A DNA stretch of 64,000 bases, taken from positions 160,986,352 to 161,050,351 of the forward strand of contig NC_080571.1 in the NCBI RefSeq assembly GCF_030247185.1, read 5' to 3'. This stretch comes from Malaya genurostris (Eukaryota; Arthropoda; Insecta; Diptera; Culicidae). The notes under the pieces were generated by a model. It was not told the DNA's origin and ran no database searches. It saw only the letters and a list, made by a program, of their open reading frames with translations. The position numbers and the translations under genes were made by a program. Below are positions 14,401 through 25,576 of this stretch, piece by piece; position 1 is the first letter of the stretch, and each line of letters begins with the position of its first letter.

Positions 14401-15452
14401 GGTTTCAAGCAAGTTCTGCAGATCCATGTCTATTTGTAGCTAACAGGAATGGTAAGAAAGTATACCTGATCGTATACGTGGATGATTTTCTAATGGGATG
14501 TGGGAGCGAGACTGAAATAACTCGCGTTCTGAAGCAGATAAGTGAACATTTCGAAGTCGTTGATCTCGGCGATGTCAAGTATTTTCTAGGATTAGAAATT
14601 CGAAAGGAAAACAACGTCTTCAGTCTTAGTTTGACCAGTTACATTGAAAAATTAGTGTCGAAAACAAGCCTAAGCGATGCGAAATCAACAAGAACTCCTA
14701 TGGACCAGGGCTATCTGAGAAACGAGGTTGATAGTAAACCGTTCGAAGATGGTACAAATTACAGGAGCGTGGTTGGCGCGCTTCTCTATGTGGCGGTGTG
14801 TGCACGACCGGATATTGCTACGAGTGTTGGAATTCTTGGTAGAAAGCTGAGTGCCCCGACGAATGCTGATTGGATTGCAGCGAAACGTGTGGTGCGATAC
14901 CTGAAAGGTACCAAAGATTGGCGATTGAAGCTTGGTGATAAGGACACTGATGAGTTGGTGGCTTATTCGGATTCCGACTGGGCAGGAGATATAGGTACGA
15001 GAAAATCGACTACGGGTTACGTTGTGTTTTACTGCGGAGGAGCTGTTTGCTGGGCGAGTCGTCGGCAGAATTGTGTTACGCTATCAACGATGGAAGCTGA
15101 GTACGTTGCGTTGGCTGAAACTTGTCAAGAAGTCGTGTGGCTAAGACGTTTACTCGAGGATATTGGAGAAAAACAAGTTAGACCTACAGTTGTGTATGAA
15201 GACAATCAGGGATGTCTCAGCTTCGCTCGTTCAGAGAGATGCAGCAAGCGCTCGAAGCATATCGAAACAAAACATCATTTTGTACGAGATCTGTGCAATA
15301 GAAACGAGGTAAACCTTCAGTACTGTCCTACGAATCATATGCCAGCAGATATACTTACGAAGCCGTTAGGTTTCGTAAAACATCAACAGTTTGCGGAACA
15401 ATTGAGATTAATTGGTAAGGAACTGAATCGCGGTGAGGTGTCTAACGATTGA
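11436..15452 (+). CDS. Ty1/copia gag-pol polyprotein, integrase lacking its second catalytic Asp
   Basis: 1338 codons, no stops or frameshifts. ATG 11436 is the first ATG of the frame (MADSGKLSF); upstream codons are leader. Domains in order: copia-type Gag (about 1-210); CCHC zinc knuckle CFHCGKIGHLRRDC (216-229); retropepsin DSGA (276-279); GAG-pre-integrase zinc region WHRRFGH...CEPC; integrase core; acidic linker; reverse transcriptase with YVDD (1014-1017); RNase H with DSDWAGD, TMEAEY and YEDNQG. Integrase D476 and E575 are present. The residue exactly 36 before E575, where copia integrases have Asp in RSDNGGE, is Val539 (RSVGGGEY). As written, the integrase should be inactive. The other domains look sound. 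As copia Gag is usually made from a spliced RNA, a processed form may exist, but I see no clear splice site. Confidence 0.96.
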   Translation: MADSGKLSFAKLNNSNWQSWKFRMEMLLIREELWYVIVDVKPEPVTAAWNKDEQKARATIGLCIEDSQLSLVKSANTAKDFWDLLRAYHEKTTMTSRISLLKKLCSLNLCESGDMEKHLLEIEELYDRLSLAGQDLDESLRIAMILRSLPDSYSVLVTALENRPDVDLTMELVKSKLLDEYERRKEKNCVSKSDVSAMKSLTRHGKQNGSVHDRKCFHCGKIGHLRRDCRLLTKQKKSDEVKKKPDEKPSAKQAKNSFSGVCFLAGCAPRGSWFIDSGASCHMTGDESFFSELKKEVGPNVYLADGKVAQTAGFGDGTLLGVNGDGELIEVNLTDVLYVPSLTSGLVSVDKLTAKGFTAVFKEGGCEIRDATGSLAVVGERSGCLYRLKLANSSMKAEGKVHNQNCQHQWHRRFGHRHPNAIKRICDEKLGIGIHVIDCGIRECCEPCLEGKLARNPIPKTAERTSSQVLDLIHTDLCGPMRVATPGGKRFLMTMIDDYSRFTVVYLLEKKSDAVQKVKEYVRYVENLFNRKPRIIRSVGGGEYVNKDLQVFFAKEGIKAQYTTAYTPQQNGVAERKNRSLQEMATTMLLDADLHKRYWGEAVMTAAYLQNRLPSRSINETPYEKWYDRKPVLNHLRVYGCPAYVHIPDVKRGKFDRKALKLRFIGYSEVHKGYRFVDTSTDKVTISRDARFLEMDRGSSHRTDLELRNGDTSSSNWIEWPLSVVNTKQQMMEDNVPDTDEENEEPVSDESEKEDYYDVNNHDPDEDPLFVKEESEENETHSEESRNVNQPNRRTRNVLPSRLSDYVVGIAAQEVQEPVSFQQAVSGPDRFSWTAAMESEIMSHKQNGTWDLVPLPKDKKVIGCRWIYKLKRNESNEVVRYKARIVAQGFTQCYGVDYDEVFAPVTKHATLRVLLALAAKRNLILRHLDVRTAYLYGDIEEEIYMRQPPGYEVRDKEKIVCRLRRSIYGLKQSARCWNRKLTGVLKQLGFQASSADPCLFVANRNGKKVYLIVYVDDFLMGCGSETEITRVLKQISEHFEVVDLGDVKYFLGLEIRKENNVFSLSLTSYIEKLVSKTSLSDAKSTRTPMDQGYLRNEVDSKPFEDGTNYRSVVGALLYVAVCARPDIATSVGILGRKLSAPTNADWIAAKRVVRYLKGTKDWRLKLGDKDTDELVAYSDSDWAGDIGTRKSTTGYVVFYCGGAVCWASRRQNCVTLSTMEAEYVALAETCQEVVWLRRLLEDIGEKQVRPTVVYEDNQGCLSFARSERCSKRSKHIETKHHFVRDLCNRNEVNLQYCPTNHMPADILTKPLGFVKHQQFAEQLRLIGKELNRGEVSND

Positions 15453-15459
15453 GGAGGAG

Positions 15460-15719
15460 TGATGGAATTTCCAATGTCTTACCCCTCACCATAATTGATG
15501 TTTCCTATCCCTTCATTCATTCTGTCCTTCTGGCAACACAGTGCTTTATTAAGTTCTACTGACAACTAAAAAACACTTACAACATTCTTCGCATACCGCG
15601 TGCAATAAATACAGTTTCTCTGTTTTGTGCTTTGTTAAACTCGTGTCCGGTTTGTTCATTCTTCCGAAATCCGTACGCTCGTGTCCGCTTGCGCTCTGTG
15701 AGAACTCTGTCCACCCACA
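15460..15719 (+). repeat. 3' LTR of copia element 1
   Basis: Identical to the 5' LTR by eye. It is preceded by the purine tract gaggaggag (15451-15459), eight bases after the end of the gag-pol stop codon region, and followed by CATGC. Confidence 0.95.
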
Positions 15720-16724
15720 CATGCGGACTAACGTAATCTTAGAGCCCAGTCGGCGCATCAGGTCTGATTGCCACTGCAGAATGAACTGTAAAGACAAATT
15801 TTCGAATGACACTCGCGAAACGCTCCTTAGGAATTTTTTTAAACTTAAAAATTCTGTGCGAAACCAATTCATATCAAGTCATATCGCAGTAAAACGGACT
15901 GCTCGCTCAAAGGTTGTATGGGTAACATTCAATAAATTATTATTTCTAAAATTGTTTACTTTTCTTGCTGCTTAGGTAATAAATTCACGCAGGCAGTATT
16001 CACGAGTTTATTCACTACCCGACATATGGGAGTCGATAGTGTGCATGCAGCTATTGAACGAGCACCATTATAAATATCGAAACCCCCCGAGAATGGGAGC
16101 TGCTCATATCAGGTATCCGAAGAACAAAACCAATCCAAGTGATACCAATGAATTTGAATGATTTTTTGGATATAAAAAATTTAGAAGAACGATATACTAT
16201 TCCAAAAACGACAATGTATGGAGTAAATTTTAAATTCAAAAGCCCAATGGTATTTGCATATAACTCCAAACTCCTGCGGTTCAAATACGTTATCAGCGAT
16301 TCAAATTTTTCATACATCTAAATTAAAACCGAAAGGGAAATTGATGAGGCCTATCGAGACCAGTTTGATTCCACTATCTACAGCGAAGTTGAACGATTTA
16401 AAAAAACGATTACATTATTACATTACTTCGATGTTTGACTCCTGCAAAGAAAGGACGAAAACCGAATAGAAATATACCGGATGATTATGAGGCTGACATA
16501 TACGATTGTGTCATTGATGACTAAGAAAAGAAATTAAAATTATTAATAAAATTACACTGCGTTTTGCTTTATTAATTAAATTCAATTATCATCTAAAACT
16601 CGATTACATCCTTTGGTGCTAATTCTATGCAAAACACAATAACGAACTGTATACTTGGAATGTAACATATTTTTCGATTAAAAATGTTATAAGAGTTTCA
16701 TTTGATGTTCCTGAAGCATATGAA

Positions 16725-17060
16725 AACGACAAAAGAACACTGAAATTTTTCCAAAACGACATAACAAACAGAAGCAAAACGACCTATGTACCCAATCAAA
16801 CATAAATAACGACGTATCACACTGTCCAATGTACACGATCCAATTTCAAAACGACGTAAGTGTTTTTTTCGCTCAAAAGTCCTTTTTGTGGCTAAAAGTT
16901 GCTAGTGTGTCCTTATGATATGATGCGTGCTCACAAATTGAAAAATTTAGTGAAGAGAACAGAATAATTTACTTTTGTATTTTTAAATACGATTTAAAAT
17001 TCAACTACCATTTTTCAACATCGCTTTTCTCGGTTCAGCTGAAATGTCACATACGTCGTT
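16725..17060. repeat. Cluster of six AACGAC motifs near the right end of the 7.2-kb element
   Basis: AACGAC occurs at 16725, 16755, 16778, 16808 and 16850, and inverted (GTCGTT) at 17055, often extended to AAAACGACGTA. Related forms (ttacgacctaag, tgacgtatgtc, ttacgacaaa) occur near the left end. Subterminal repeats of this kind usually bind transposase. Confidence 0.6.
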
Positions 17061-17993
17061 TTGAACATTTTATGCAGAGTTATCATCAATGATATTGAGT
17101 AACTCCTACTCTAAATTTGAGTTTAACGCATTAACTCGTTTTTTTTTGTTACTATTCGCAAGATCAGTCTAAAAGTTGTAATAACCATTTGTAACAACAG
17201 GTTGTATATTTTGTTAGTGAGATCGTGTATTTCGAGGGTGAGTCGCTCAACACAAACGGTGTTGTGTCTGCAAAAACCGGAATGATAAACTCCGTGTTGT
17301 GCTTTAGAATGAAACCGAATATGCTCAAATGTCATTTCTGAGGAATAAGTGTATGATTGGTGCCTGAGCATAACTGACATGTATGTTAATTTGCGATTGA
17401 CACACTACTCCAAGCAACCACCACTTGATATAGTATTGAGTTCAATTACTTAATATTTTAATACAATACACTCAGAAAAGGAGCAATTTTTTTGCAAATT
17501 TGGTATATGTGAAATAAAATTTCACTCAAAATTTGAGTGATAGTTACTCTATTTTTGGTACATGTACAAATAAAGTATTACTCAGTAAATAAGTAGATTT
17601 TACCCAAATATCGTTTCCAGTGGAAGAACTCAAATTTAAGTAACTTCGGAGTTACTCTAAATTAGAGTTGTTCCACTTTTTCTGTAGATGAGTGAGATCT
17701 TACTCATTTTTGAGTAACTATTTTTAAGCGTGTTTTTATTTGAGTGTATGATTTTTCAAATGAAGTTGCCCGTATTCATAAGAAATTGTAGAAAAGGTGA
17801 AGTAATTAGAAATTTTCCTACCGATTTGACAGCTCTTGCTGAAAGTATCATCTCTTAACAAGCAGCGCCTCTACATTTCAGTTTTGCGACAATATGTCAA
17901 TTCCTGAAACCCAGACAAACCCAGATAAATGTTTGAGTATTGGTAGGTTTTTAAAAAAATAACCTGGCAACTCTGTTTACACGCAGAGTTATA

Positions 17994-19372
17994 CACTCAA
18001 AAAAGAAATCACGTTAATTCTACTTGAAAACATACATGAATCTCATCCACCCAACTTTTCACATAAATTCTATGGGGTAGAATTGTATCGGATTGTTCAT
18101 ATATCATGCATCTTACTCAATAGGTAAATAATATATCACTTGACCGTTGGATACAACGTTATTTTCATATGTTTTAACAGAAATTCACGTAATAGTTACA
18201 TGACTTAAACATCTTTATTGAGCATAGGAAAATCACATAATAATTACATGAAATGGTACATGATTGTATAGTATATAAAACTCAGTTAAAACTAACATTA
18301 AAAAGGCATTTATTTGCAGAATGCATTTCTAACGGATCGCTTGTTATTTTACATCTATTTACATATTAATGGTTACATCATCAACCTTAACGAATAGTAA
18401 CTCAATGAAATTGAACTTATACTTAACTCTAAATATAAACTTATTATCTACATTTAAAACTATTGTTGGTCGTCGATTAAAATAATCAATACCAGTAATA
18501 ATGAACCTGATGTTTCAAACGCGACATAGTGCTCATTTTGACCAATGACTACCCATAATTGCAAAATCAAGTGAAATATTTCATCTAACGATAAAATCTC
18601 TTATTTCATAGAGTACAGCTTGATCCGATAAAAAAATTATGACAAACTGTCCTACTTTGTAGTTAATTCCTTTGTAAACAATAGAGTCGGCGGTACCGAC
18701 AGAAGTTTTTCTATTTATGATTTCTGAAAATGTAAATCAATTAATCAAAAATTCTTACTTCAAACTTGAATTATTTATATACATTTTGTTTTCTCCCGGA
18801 AATTATAAGATCGAAAATATTTTCGTATGCTGTTGGTTCTAAATACTTCCGGAGATCAAGAGCTCGAACAAGCCAATATCGCATTCTACTAAAACTAAAC
18901 GCAAAATTGTATATTGAGTACTACACTAGTTTTGAAACTGTAGAAGCAAAGTCCGGGCATTACATTCGTTTCGTGGAATTTGGCCTTTCTGTTTCAACAG
19001 ACTTCGCAGCCGATTCTTATTGTACATAATCATTGCATGGCTAGTACTATGGATCCTACTGACACTAAGAATCCTTCCAGGTCAGGGCTGTTTTGAAACT
19101 TTACTTACCTTTAAAAACTTCCAATAACGAATGCATTATGTTCAAGCCTGCCACTAACATGTCAGCCATTTTGAGATTTGAAATTTTCATAAAGCAAATT
19201 CACTTAAACTTCGATCAAGGGACTCTCCATTTGAAGATTATGTGAAAATCACATAGCTTGTACTGGGTTTCCAGATGTTATTCATAGACATCACGTAGAA
19301 TATCAAATATAAATGAAGCACTGCATTTACGTGAGTAATCCTATAAAACTAATGTGATTTATTTTTTGAGTG
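17994..19372. mobile_element. TA-flanked CACTCAAA element, 1379 bp
   Basis: The left end is TA|CACTCAAAAAAGAAATCACG; the right end, reverse-complemented, is CACTCAAAAAATAAATCACA. TA is at 17992-17993 and 19373-19374. Same family as the outer shell at 8672. The interior is AT-rich with a coding-like fragment on minus. The unit-2 copy is 23498-24883. Confidence 0.75.
18570..18725 (-). pseudogene. Degenerate coding-like fragment inside the CACTCAAA element
   Basis: Minus strand reads through a segment with NRKTSVGTADS, VYKGINYKVGQFVI and LYEIRDFIV before a stop. The KVGQFVI style of motif resembles domains in transposon-linked arthropod proteins, but I cannot name the family. Frames break on both sides. 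The same fragment is in the unit-2 copy near 24.1-24.24 kb. Confidence 0.35.
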
Positions 19373-19374
19373 TA

Positions 19375-20130
19375 CTATTAATGGAAAAATCTGTTTCTGA
19401 CTTCAGCTGGTTTTCAAAGAAGGGCGAAAGTAACATAGATCGTCCTTCCTTACCTAGGACAAGACCAGACAACTAGCTTCTTTTTCCAGAAAAATATTTC
19501 TCTTCTTATTCCGGTTGCTCTCTGCTGTAAATAATAAATGCCTCGCGATCACTGTTGCCAGTAGAGATAATTGTTCATTCTGAAAACTGAAACACTTAGA
19601 CAAATGTTATATCGGTTAAAAATATAGCTCTGGATTTATTTTGATCAGATGTTTGTTTTGAAGAAAACGTTTAGTTGAAACAGCTTAAAAAAATTTTTCT
19701 AAAACACTCAATTTTGAATAATTAATTTTTGCAGCTTTATTAACTAAAGTATTCAACATATTCTATTTGAGAAAAATAATAACATGCAGAAGTATCCAAA
19801 GATTGGGTGCTATTCTCAACCAACATAATCAATATTCTCGTCCATATCACACTTCGTGATTTCAGGCTTTCTCTTTGTATCATCCAGTGATTGTTAAATG
19901 TACTCGTATACTTTCCGCATTGACAGAATTTAAAAACAAATTGAACTTAAATCCTATTGAAATCAATAATTTTGAAGATGACCCGAAAAATAAAATATCA
20001 AATCAAGCTACATTGTTACCGACGATACTGACAACACTTTTTCTACCACCCTGCAGTAATCTTGTTTTCAACAACTTGTACTTGCTTATGTCAGTTTCAA
20101 CCAATCACGAGCTGGTCCGAAATTGGTCCT
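19375..20130. repeat. Parental repeat present three times (19.4, 24.9 and 38.76 kb)
   Basis: This stretch, ending ggtccgaaattggtcctaa, matches 24886-25576 and, from about 19510 on, 38760-39359. Short open frames are shared but broken by indels. It serves as the empty-site reference for the MITE at 25577. Nothing recognisable is encoded. Confidence 0.7.
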
Positions 20131-20132
20131 AA

Positions 20133-20262
20133 AAACGTTCAACTGTGGTCCAATGATCCAAAGTATTAGACCAACGAAGGACCACCGTTGAACGTTTTTT
20201 TCCTAGGAGGGCAGTACACTGACACCAGCATGCTGGCAGCCAGCAGAAGTGTAAACGAGGCA
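20133..20262. mobile_element. TAA-flanked foldback MITE, left arm truncated
   Basis: The right arm is complete, ending gtgtaaacgaggca followed by TAA at 20263-20265. The left arm has lost its outer part and starts at the inner aaaaacgttcaactgtgg. It is the empty-site reference for the 1103-bp element at 25652. Confidence 0.75.
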
Positions 20263-20765
20263 TAAAAGTGGATTAACAATTGTCAGGTCCTGTCCTAGTT
20301 CCTTACTAACAATTGTTTGTTGGCATGGAACACGAAAGGCGAAACTTACGTAAACAAAAGGTTTATGAATGACTGTTTCACCCTTTATACACAAAAGTTT
20401 TTTTTAATGCGATCTTTTTTATGCGGCTTTTTTATGCGATTTGTTTTTATGCGAAATATCAGGGTGTCAAGATCCCGCGCATACAAAAAACGCAGAAGGA
20501 AAACCGCTTAACTCTGAAACTTTGCATAAAAAAACATATACAAGGAAATTTTTACTGGACTTTATGTTCCAGAGCAAATAATAATGTTTCACCACTTAAA
20601 TTCTAAAGGCAAAAAGCGTACAAATCTGGTGTTAAAATCCAGTCAAATATGTATAATCTGATATTGGTTTAATCTGGCAAAAGATCTGGTTATTTAGCCT
20701 GCAGACACAGTCTGGTGGCCGTAAGTTGAACCGAACTTGGTGCGCGAAATTGACTTACATGTAGT

Positions 20766-20947
20766 GTTCACACTATTGCTGGTTGCCAGCATGCTGGTGA
20801 CAGTGTACTGCACTCTTAGAAAAAAAAAAACGTTCAACAGTGGTCTTTCTTTGGTCTAATAAGTTGGTCCACAGTTGAACGTTTTTTATTAAGAGGGCAG
20901 TACACTGGCACCATCATACTGGCAGCAAGCAGAAGAGTAAACGGGGC
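20766..20947. mobile_element. Second, diverged copy of the same foldback MITE
   Basis: It has an outer arm with gttgccagcatgctggtgac, inner inverted repeats cgttcaacagtgg and ccacagttgaacg, and right end aaacggggca. Repeated at about 27.38 and 32.90 kb through the duplications. TSD not clean. Confidence 0.65.
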
Positions 20948-21085
20948 AATAGCAAATCAAAGGGAAAGTGAAAGGTGAGCGAATTTCTCGAGTCTGGTAG
21001 GTTCTAAATGATTTGATGCTAATATAAATCCCGCTTTAGGTGTGCTAATGTCACCAGCTCGGAACAACTTCTCGCGCCCACTCTG

Positions 21086-21735
21086 TCTGCAGCAGAGATG
21101 CCAGATTTTTTCATAGGAAATTTGTCTTACTCTGAATAAAAAATCTGTATTATCTGCATCCACTAATAAAATTAAATATCGACAATAAAATAAACATGAT
21201 GGCTGTAGAATTGTATATTCGATGAGCAATAATTCTTTCCATCTGTCTGTAAGAACAGAAAGATCAAATTCCGCAAAAGGCATTTCATGCCGAGACTGCT
21301 AATACTAATAGTTTGCTCATACGAAAAAGCTTTTAAGCCTCTTTTGAAATCCGTATTAAGGTAGCGCTTCGCCGTGGTCAGGTCGAAGCAAGACAACTCA
21401 CTGCTTCCTCTTGCTTTGTCGCCGAAATTTCACCCTAAATTGCAAATTTCTAAAATACTAACCCGATTCACGAAAAATCAAAAACATACGATTGTAGGTA
21501 AATGATTTTACTATGCATTTGGCGAAAAATATCAGTTAGAAAGCTTTTCTTTCGCGAGATTTCGTGCGAGTTTTGTTAAAATTTGGTTTTCTTTTTTCCT
21601 TTTTTCCCCCTTTTTTCCGTTTTCAACAAAGCGTCAAAGCTAGTAGCGATGAAAATTATTACTGATTTCTGGTTCTACTGAAACATAAATAGAAATTATT
21701 TTACAAAGTAGTAACACTTACATTTTCTACTCATC
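21086..21735. mobile_element. Left part of the CAGAGATGCC hAT element, cut by the duplication breakpoint
   Basis: It begins CAGAGATGCC after GTCTGCAG, as in the full copy at 27708, and stops at 21735 where duplication unit 2 starts. The hAT was therefore in place before duplication A. Confidence 0.75.
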
Positions 21736-22039
21736 ATTTCACGTAGGTTTTAATGGACTGGCATTTAAAAGCTGTTTTATACATAATCCAGTAAAAGATA
21801 CGTGTTTCATAGGTAAAATGTAATGTACTGTTCATTTCACATTCATCTATCAGTTCGTATCAAATTTAGATACCAGAAAATTACTATTTTATATATTGGT
21901 TGAAGTCGAAAGGGAGATGCCAGATCTTGATATAAATCTATAAAATGAAAAATGCCATGAAATATAAAACATTTATATCAAAAAATTGTCATACAATTAT
22001 AATGGCTCAAAAAGCAACTAATAACGTCGTGGTATCTCA

Positions 22040-22385
<346 letters not shown>

Positions 22386-22515
22386 TCACGTAGATTGTTT
22401 GACGTTTGATCAATTCACGTAAACCTTATGTGATGACTCTATTCATTTTAGGGGATGTTCGTATAACATTCATTTTCGTCACGTAAAATATTCAATTTGA
22501 CATTTGAAACCATTC

Positions 22516-23238
22516 TACACGCTTAGAAAAAGTTACTCAAAGTTACTCATATTCAAATGATACATGGAAACGTCAAAAATTAAGTAGTTATCATCAATGA
22601 TATTGAGTAACTCCTACTCTAAATTTGAGTTTAACGCATTACCTCGTTTTTTTTTTTTGTTACGCAAGATCAGTCTAAAAGTTGTAATAATCATTTGTAA
22701 CAACAGGTTGTATATTTTGTTAGTGAATCGCATATTTCGAGGGTGAGTCGCTCAACACAAACGGTGTTGTGTCTGCAAAAACCGGAATGATAAACTCCGT
22801 GTTGTGCTTTAGAATGAAACCGAATATGCTCAAATGTCATTTCTGAGGAATAAGTGTATGATTGGTGCCTGAGCATAACTGACATGTATGTTAATTTGCG
22901 ATTGACACACTACTCCAAGCAACCACCACTTGATATAGTATTGAGTTCAATTACTTAATATTTTAATACAATACACTCAGAAAAGGAGCAATTTTTTTGC
23001 AAATTTGGTATATGTGAAATAAAATTTCACTCAAAATTTGAGTGATAGTTACTCTATTTTTGGTACATGTACAAATAAAGTATTACTCAGTAAATGAGTA
23101 GATTTTACCCAAATATCGTTTCCAGTGGAAGAACTCAAATTTGAGTAACTTCGGAGTTACTCTAAAACAGAGTTGTTCCACTTTTTCTGTAGATGAGTGA
23201 GATCTTACTCATTTTTGAGTAACTATTTATAAGCGTGT
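22516..23238. mobile_element. Uninterrupted GAGTAAC repeat (unit 2)
   Basis: Same terminal ACACGCTTA inverted ends and interior as the interrupted copy at 9801-17732. It shows the size of the repeat (about 0.72 kb) without the 7.2-kb element. Confidence 0.7.
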
Positions 23239-23497
23239 TTTTATTTGAGTGTATGATTTTTCAAATGAAGTTGCCCGTATTCATAAGAAATTGTAGAAAA
23301 GGTGAAGTAATTAGAAATTTTCCTACCGATTTGACAGCTCTTGCTGAAAGTATCATCTCTTAACAAACAGCGCCTCTACATTTCAGTTTTGCGACAATAT
23401 GTCAATTCCTGAAACCCAGACAAACCCAGAGGAGCTCTGAGTATTGGTAGGTTTTTGAAAAAATATCCTGGCAACTCTGTTTACACGCAGAGTTATA

Positions 23498-24883
23498 CAA
23501 TCAAAAAAGAAATCACGTTAATTCTACTTGAAAACATACATGAATCTCATCCACCCAACTTTTCACATAAATTCTATGGGGTAGATAAATGAATTGTATC
23601 AGATTGTTCATATATCATGCATCTTATTCAATAGGTAAATAATATATCACTTGTCCGTTGGATACAACGTGATTTTCATATGTTTTAACAGAACTTCACG
23701 TAATAGTTACATGACTTAAACATCTTTATTGAGCATAGGAAAATCACATAATAATTACATGAAATGGTACATGATTGTATAGTATATAAAACTCAGTTAA
23801 AACTAACATTAAAAAGGCATTTATTTGCAGAATGCATTTCTAACGGATCGCTTGTTATTTTACATCTATTTACATATTAATGGTTACATCATCAACCTTA
23901 ACGAATAGTAACTCAATGAAATTAAACTTATACTTAACTCTAAATATAAACTTATTATCTACATTTAAAACTATTGTTGGTCGTCGATTAAAATAATCAA
24001 TACCAGTAATAATGAACCTGATGTTTCAAACGCGACATAGTGCTCATTTTGACCAATGACTACCCATAATTGCAAAATCAAGTGAAATATTTCATCTAAC
24101 GATAAAATCTCTGATTTCATAGAGTACAGCTTGATCTGATAAAAAAATTATGACAAACTGTCCTATTTTGTAGTTAATTTCTTTGTAAACAATAGAGTCG
24201 GCGGTACCGACAGAAGTTTTTCTATTTATGATTTCTGAAAATATAAATCAATTAATCAAAAATTCTTACTTCAAACTTGAATTATTTATATACATTTTGT
24301 TTTCTCCCGGATATTATAAGATCGAAAATATTTTCGTATGCTGTTGGTTCTAAATACTTCCGGAGATCAAGAGCTCGAACAAGCCAATATCGCATTCTGC
24401 TAAAACTTAACGCAAAATTGTATATTGAGTACTACACTAGTTTTGAAACTGTAGAAGCAAAGTCCGGGCATTACATTCGTTTCGTGGAATTAGGCCTTTC
24501 TGTTTCAACAGACTTCGCAGCCGATTCTTATTGTACATAATCATTGCATGGCTAGTACTATGGATCCTACTGACACTAAGAATCCTTCCAGGTCAGGGCT
24601 GTTTTGAAACTTTACTTACCTTTAAAAACTTCCAATAAAGAATGCATTATGTTCAAGCCTGCCACTAACATTTCAGCCATTTTGAGATGTGAAATTTTCA
24701 TAGAGCAAATTCACTTAAACTTCGATCATGGGACTCTCCATTTGAAGATTATGTGAAAATCACATAGCTTGTACTTGGTTTCCAGATGTTATTCATAGAC
24801 ATCACGTAGAATATCAAATATAAATGAAGCACTGCATTTACGTTAGTAATCCCATAAAACTAATGTGATTTATTTTTTGAGTG
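23498..24883. mobile_element. CACTCAAA element, unit-2 copy
   Basis: Duplicate of 17994-19372 at offset about 5.5 kb. The left end has mutated to CAATCAAAA. The right end TTTTTTGAGTG is followed by TA (24884-24885). Confidence 0.72.
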
Positions 24884-25576
24884 TACTATTAATGGAAAAT
24901 TCTGTTTCTGACTTCAGCTGGTTTTCAAAGAAGGGCGAAACTAACATAGATCGCCCTTCCTTACCTAGGACAGGACCAGACAACTGGCTTCTTTTTCCAG
25001 AAAAATATTTCTCTTCTTATTCCGGTTTCTCCCTGCTGTAAATAATAAAAGCCTCGCGATCACTGTTGCCAGTAGAGATAATTGTTCATTCTGAAAACTT
25101 TCTCCCCTTATAACATGTAATTATTTATCATTTGAAAACACTTAGACAAATGTTATATCGGTCAAAAATATAGCTCTGGATTCATTTTGATCAGATGTTT
25201 GTTTTGAAGAAAACGTTTAGTTGAAACAGCTTAATAAAATAATCAATATTCTCGTCCATATCACACATAATCAATATTCTCGTCCATATCACACTTCGTG
25301 GTTTCAGGCTTTCTCTTTGTATCATCCAGTGATTGATAAATGTACTCGTATACTTTCCGCATTGACAGAATTTAAAAACAAATTGAACTTAAATCCTATT
25401 GAAATCAATAATTTTGAAGATGACCCGAAAAATAAAATATCAAATATCAAGCTACATTGTTACCGACGATACTGACAACACTTTTTCTACCACCCTGCAG
25501 TAATCTTGATTTAAACAACTTGTACTTGCTTATGTCAGTTTCAACCAATCACGAGCTGGTCCGAAATTGGTCCTAA

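Larger units (their letters stand above)
11067..15719 (+). mobile_element. Ty1/copia retrotransposon, 4653 bp, identical LTRs
   Basis: Two 260-bp LTRs (11067-11326 and 15460-15719) begin TGATGG and end CCCACA, and look identical base for base. The 5-bp TSD CATGC is at 11062-11066 and 15720-15724. A primer-binding site follows the 5' LTR, and a purine tract (gaggaggag) precedes the 3' LTR. One full-length gag-pol frame lies between. Identical LTRs mean a very recent insertion. It sits inside the decayed gene of the 7.2-kb element. Confidence 0.97.
10307..16161 (+). pseudogene. Decayed element-encoded gene, split by copia insertion
   Basis: The open frame starts at ATG 10307 just after an acceptor-like tttttttcgaaattag, and runs into the copia TSD at 11062-11066. 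Its last eleven apparent residues before a stop are LTR-derived. Beyond the copia the same frame resumes at 15720 and continues to 15912. There a 63-bp GT-AG intron (15913-15975) leads in frame to a second exon ending at TGA 16159-16161. The protein is acidic and polar in the first 250 residues. Then comes a Cys-rich block (CHCRMNC) followed by TRETLLRNFFKLKN and RNQFI, a layout I associate with unnamed transposon-linked proteins of arthropods. Frameshifted remnants continue to about 16469 (LKPKGKLMRPIETS and similar). No DDE core was recognised, so the catalytic part seems deleted. Function is inferred only. Confidence 0.5.
9886..17077. mobile_element. 7192-bp TIR element (CTGTATAAAATGTTC ends) with AGTT duplication
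   Basis: Left end CTGTATAAAATGTTC; right end reverse-complemented CTGCATAAAATGTTC. AGTT flanks both sides (9882-9885 and 17078-17081), while the unit-2 site has a single AGTT (22586-22589). Without the copia and its TSD the element is 2534 bp. It holds a decayed spliced gene and a cluster of AACGAC motifs near its right end. A 4-bp AGTT TSD with these ends does not match a superfamily I can name with confidence. Confidence 0.82.
9801..17732. mobile_element. GAGTAAC repeat, interrupted by the 7.2-kb element
   Basis: The ends are inverted: left ACACGCTTAGAAAAAGTTAC, right reverse-complemented ACACGCTTAAAAATAGTTAC. The uninterrupted version in unit 2 (about 22516-23238) is roughly 0.72 kb. The interior has many GAGTAACT/AGTTACTC blocks able to pair. 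No clean TSD could be read and no coding potential is present. Confidence 0.7.

Noticed and set aside
20957..21283. 108-codon minus frame found identically at 20.96, 27.57 and 33.09 kb
   Set aside because: The conservation comes from recent DNA duplication, not selection. The frame spans repeat and hAT sequence and shows no domain.
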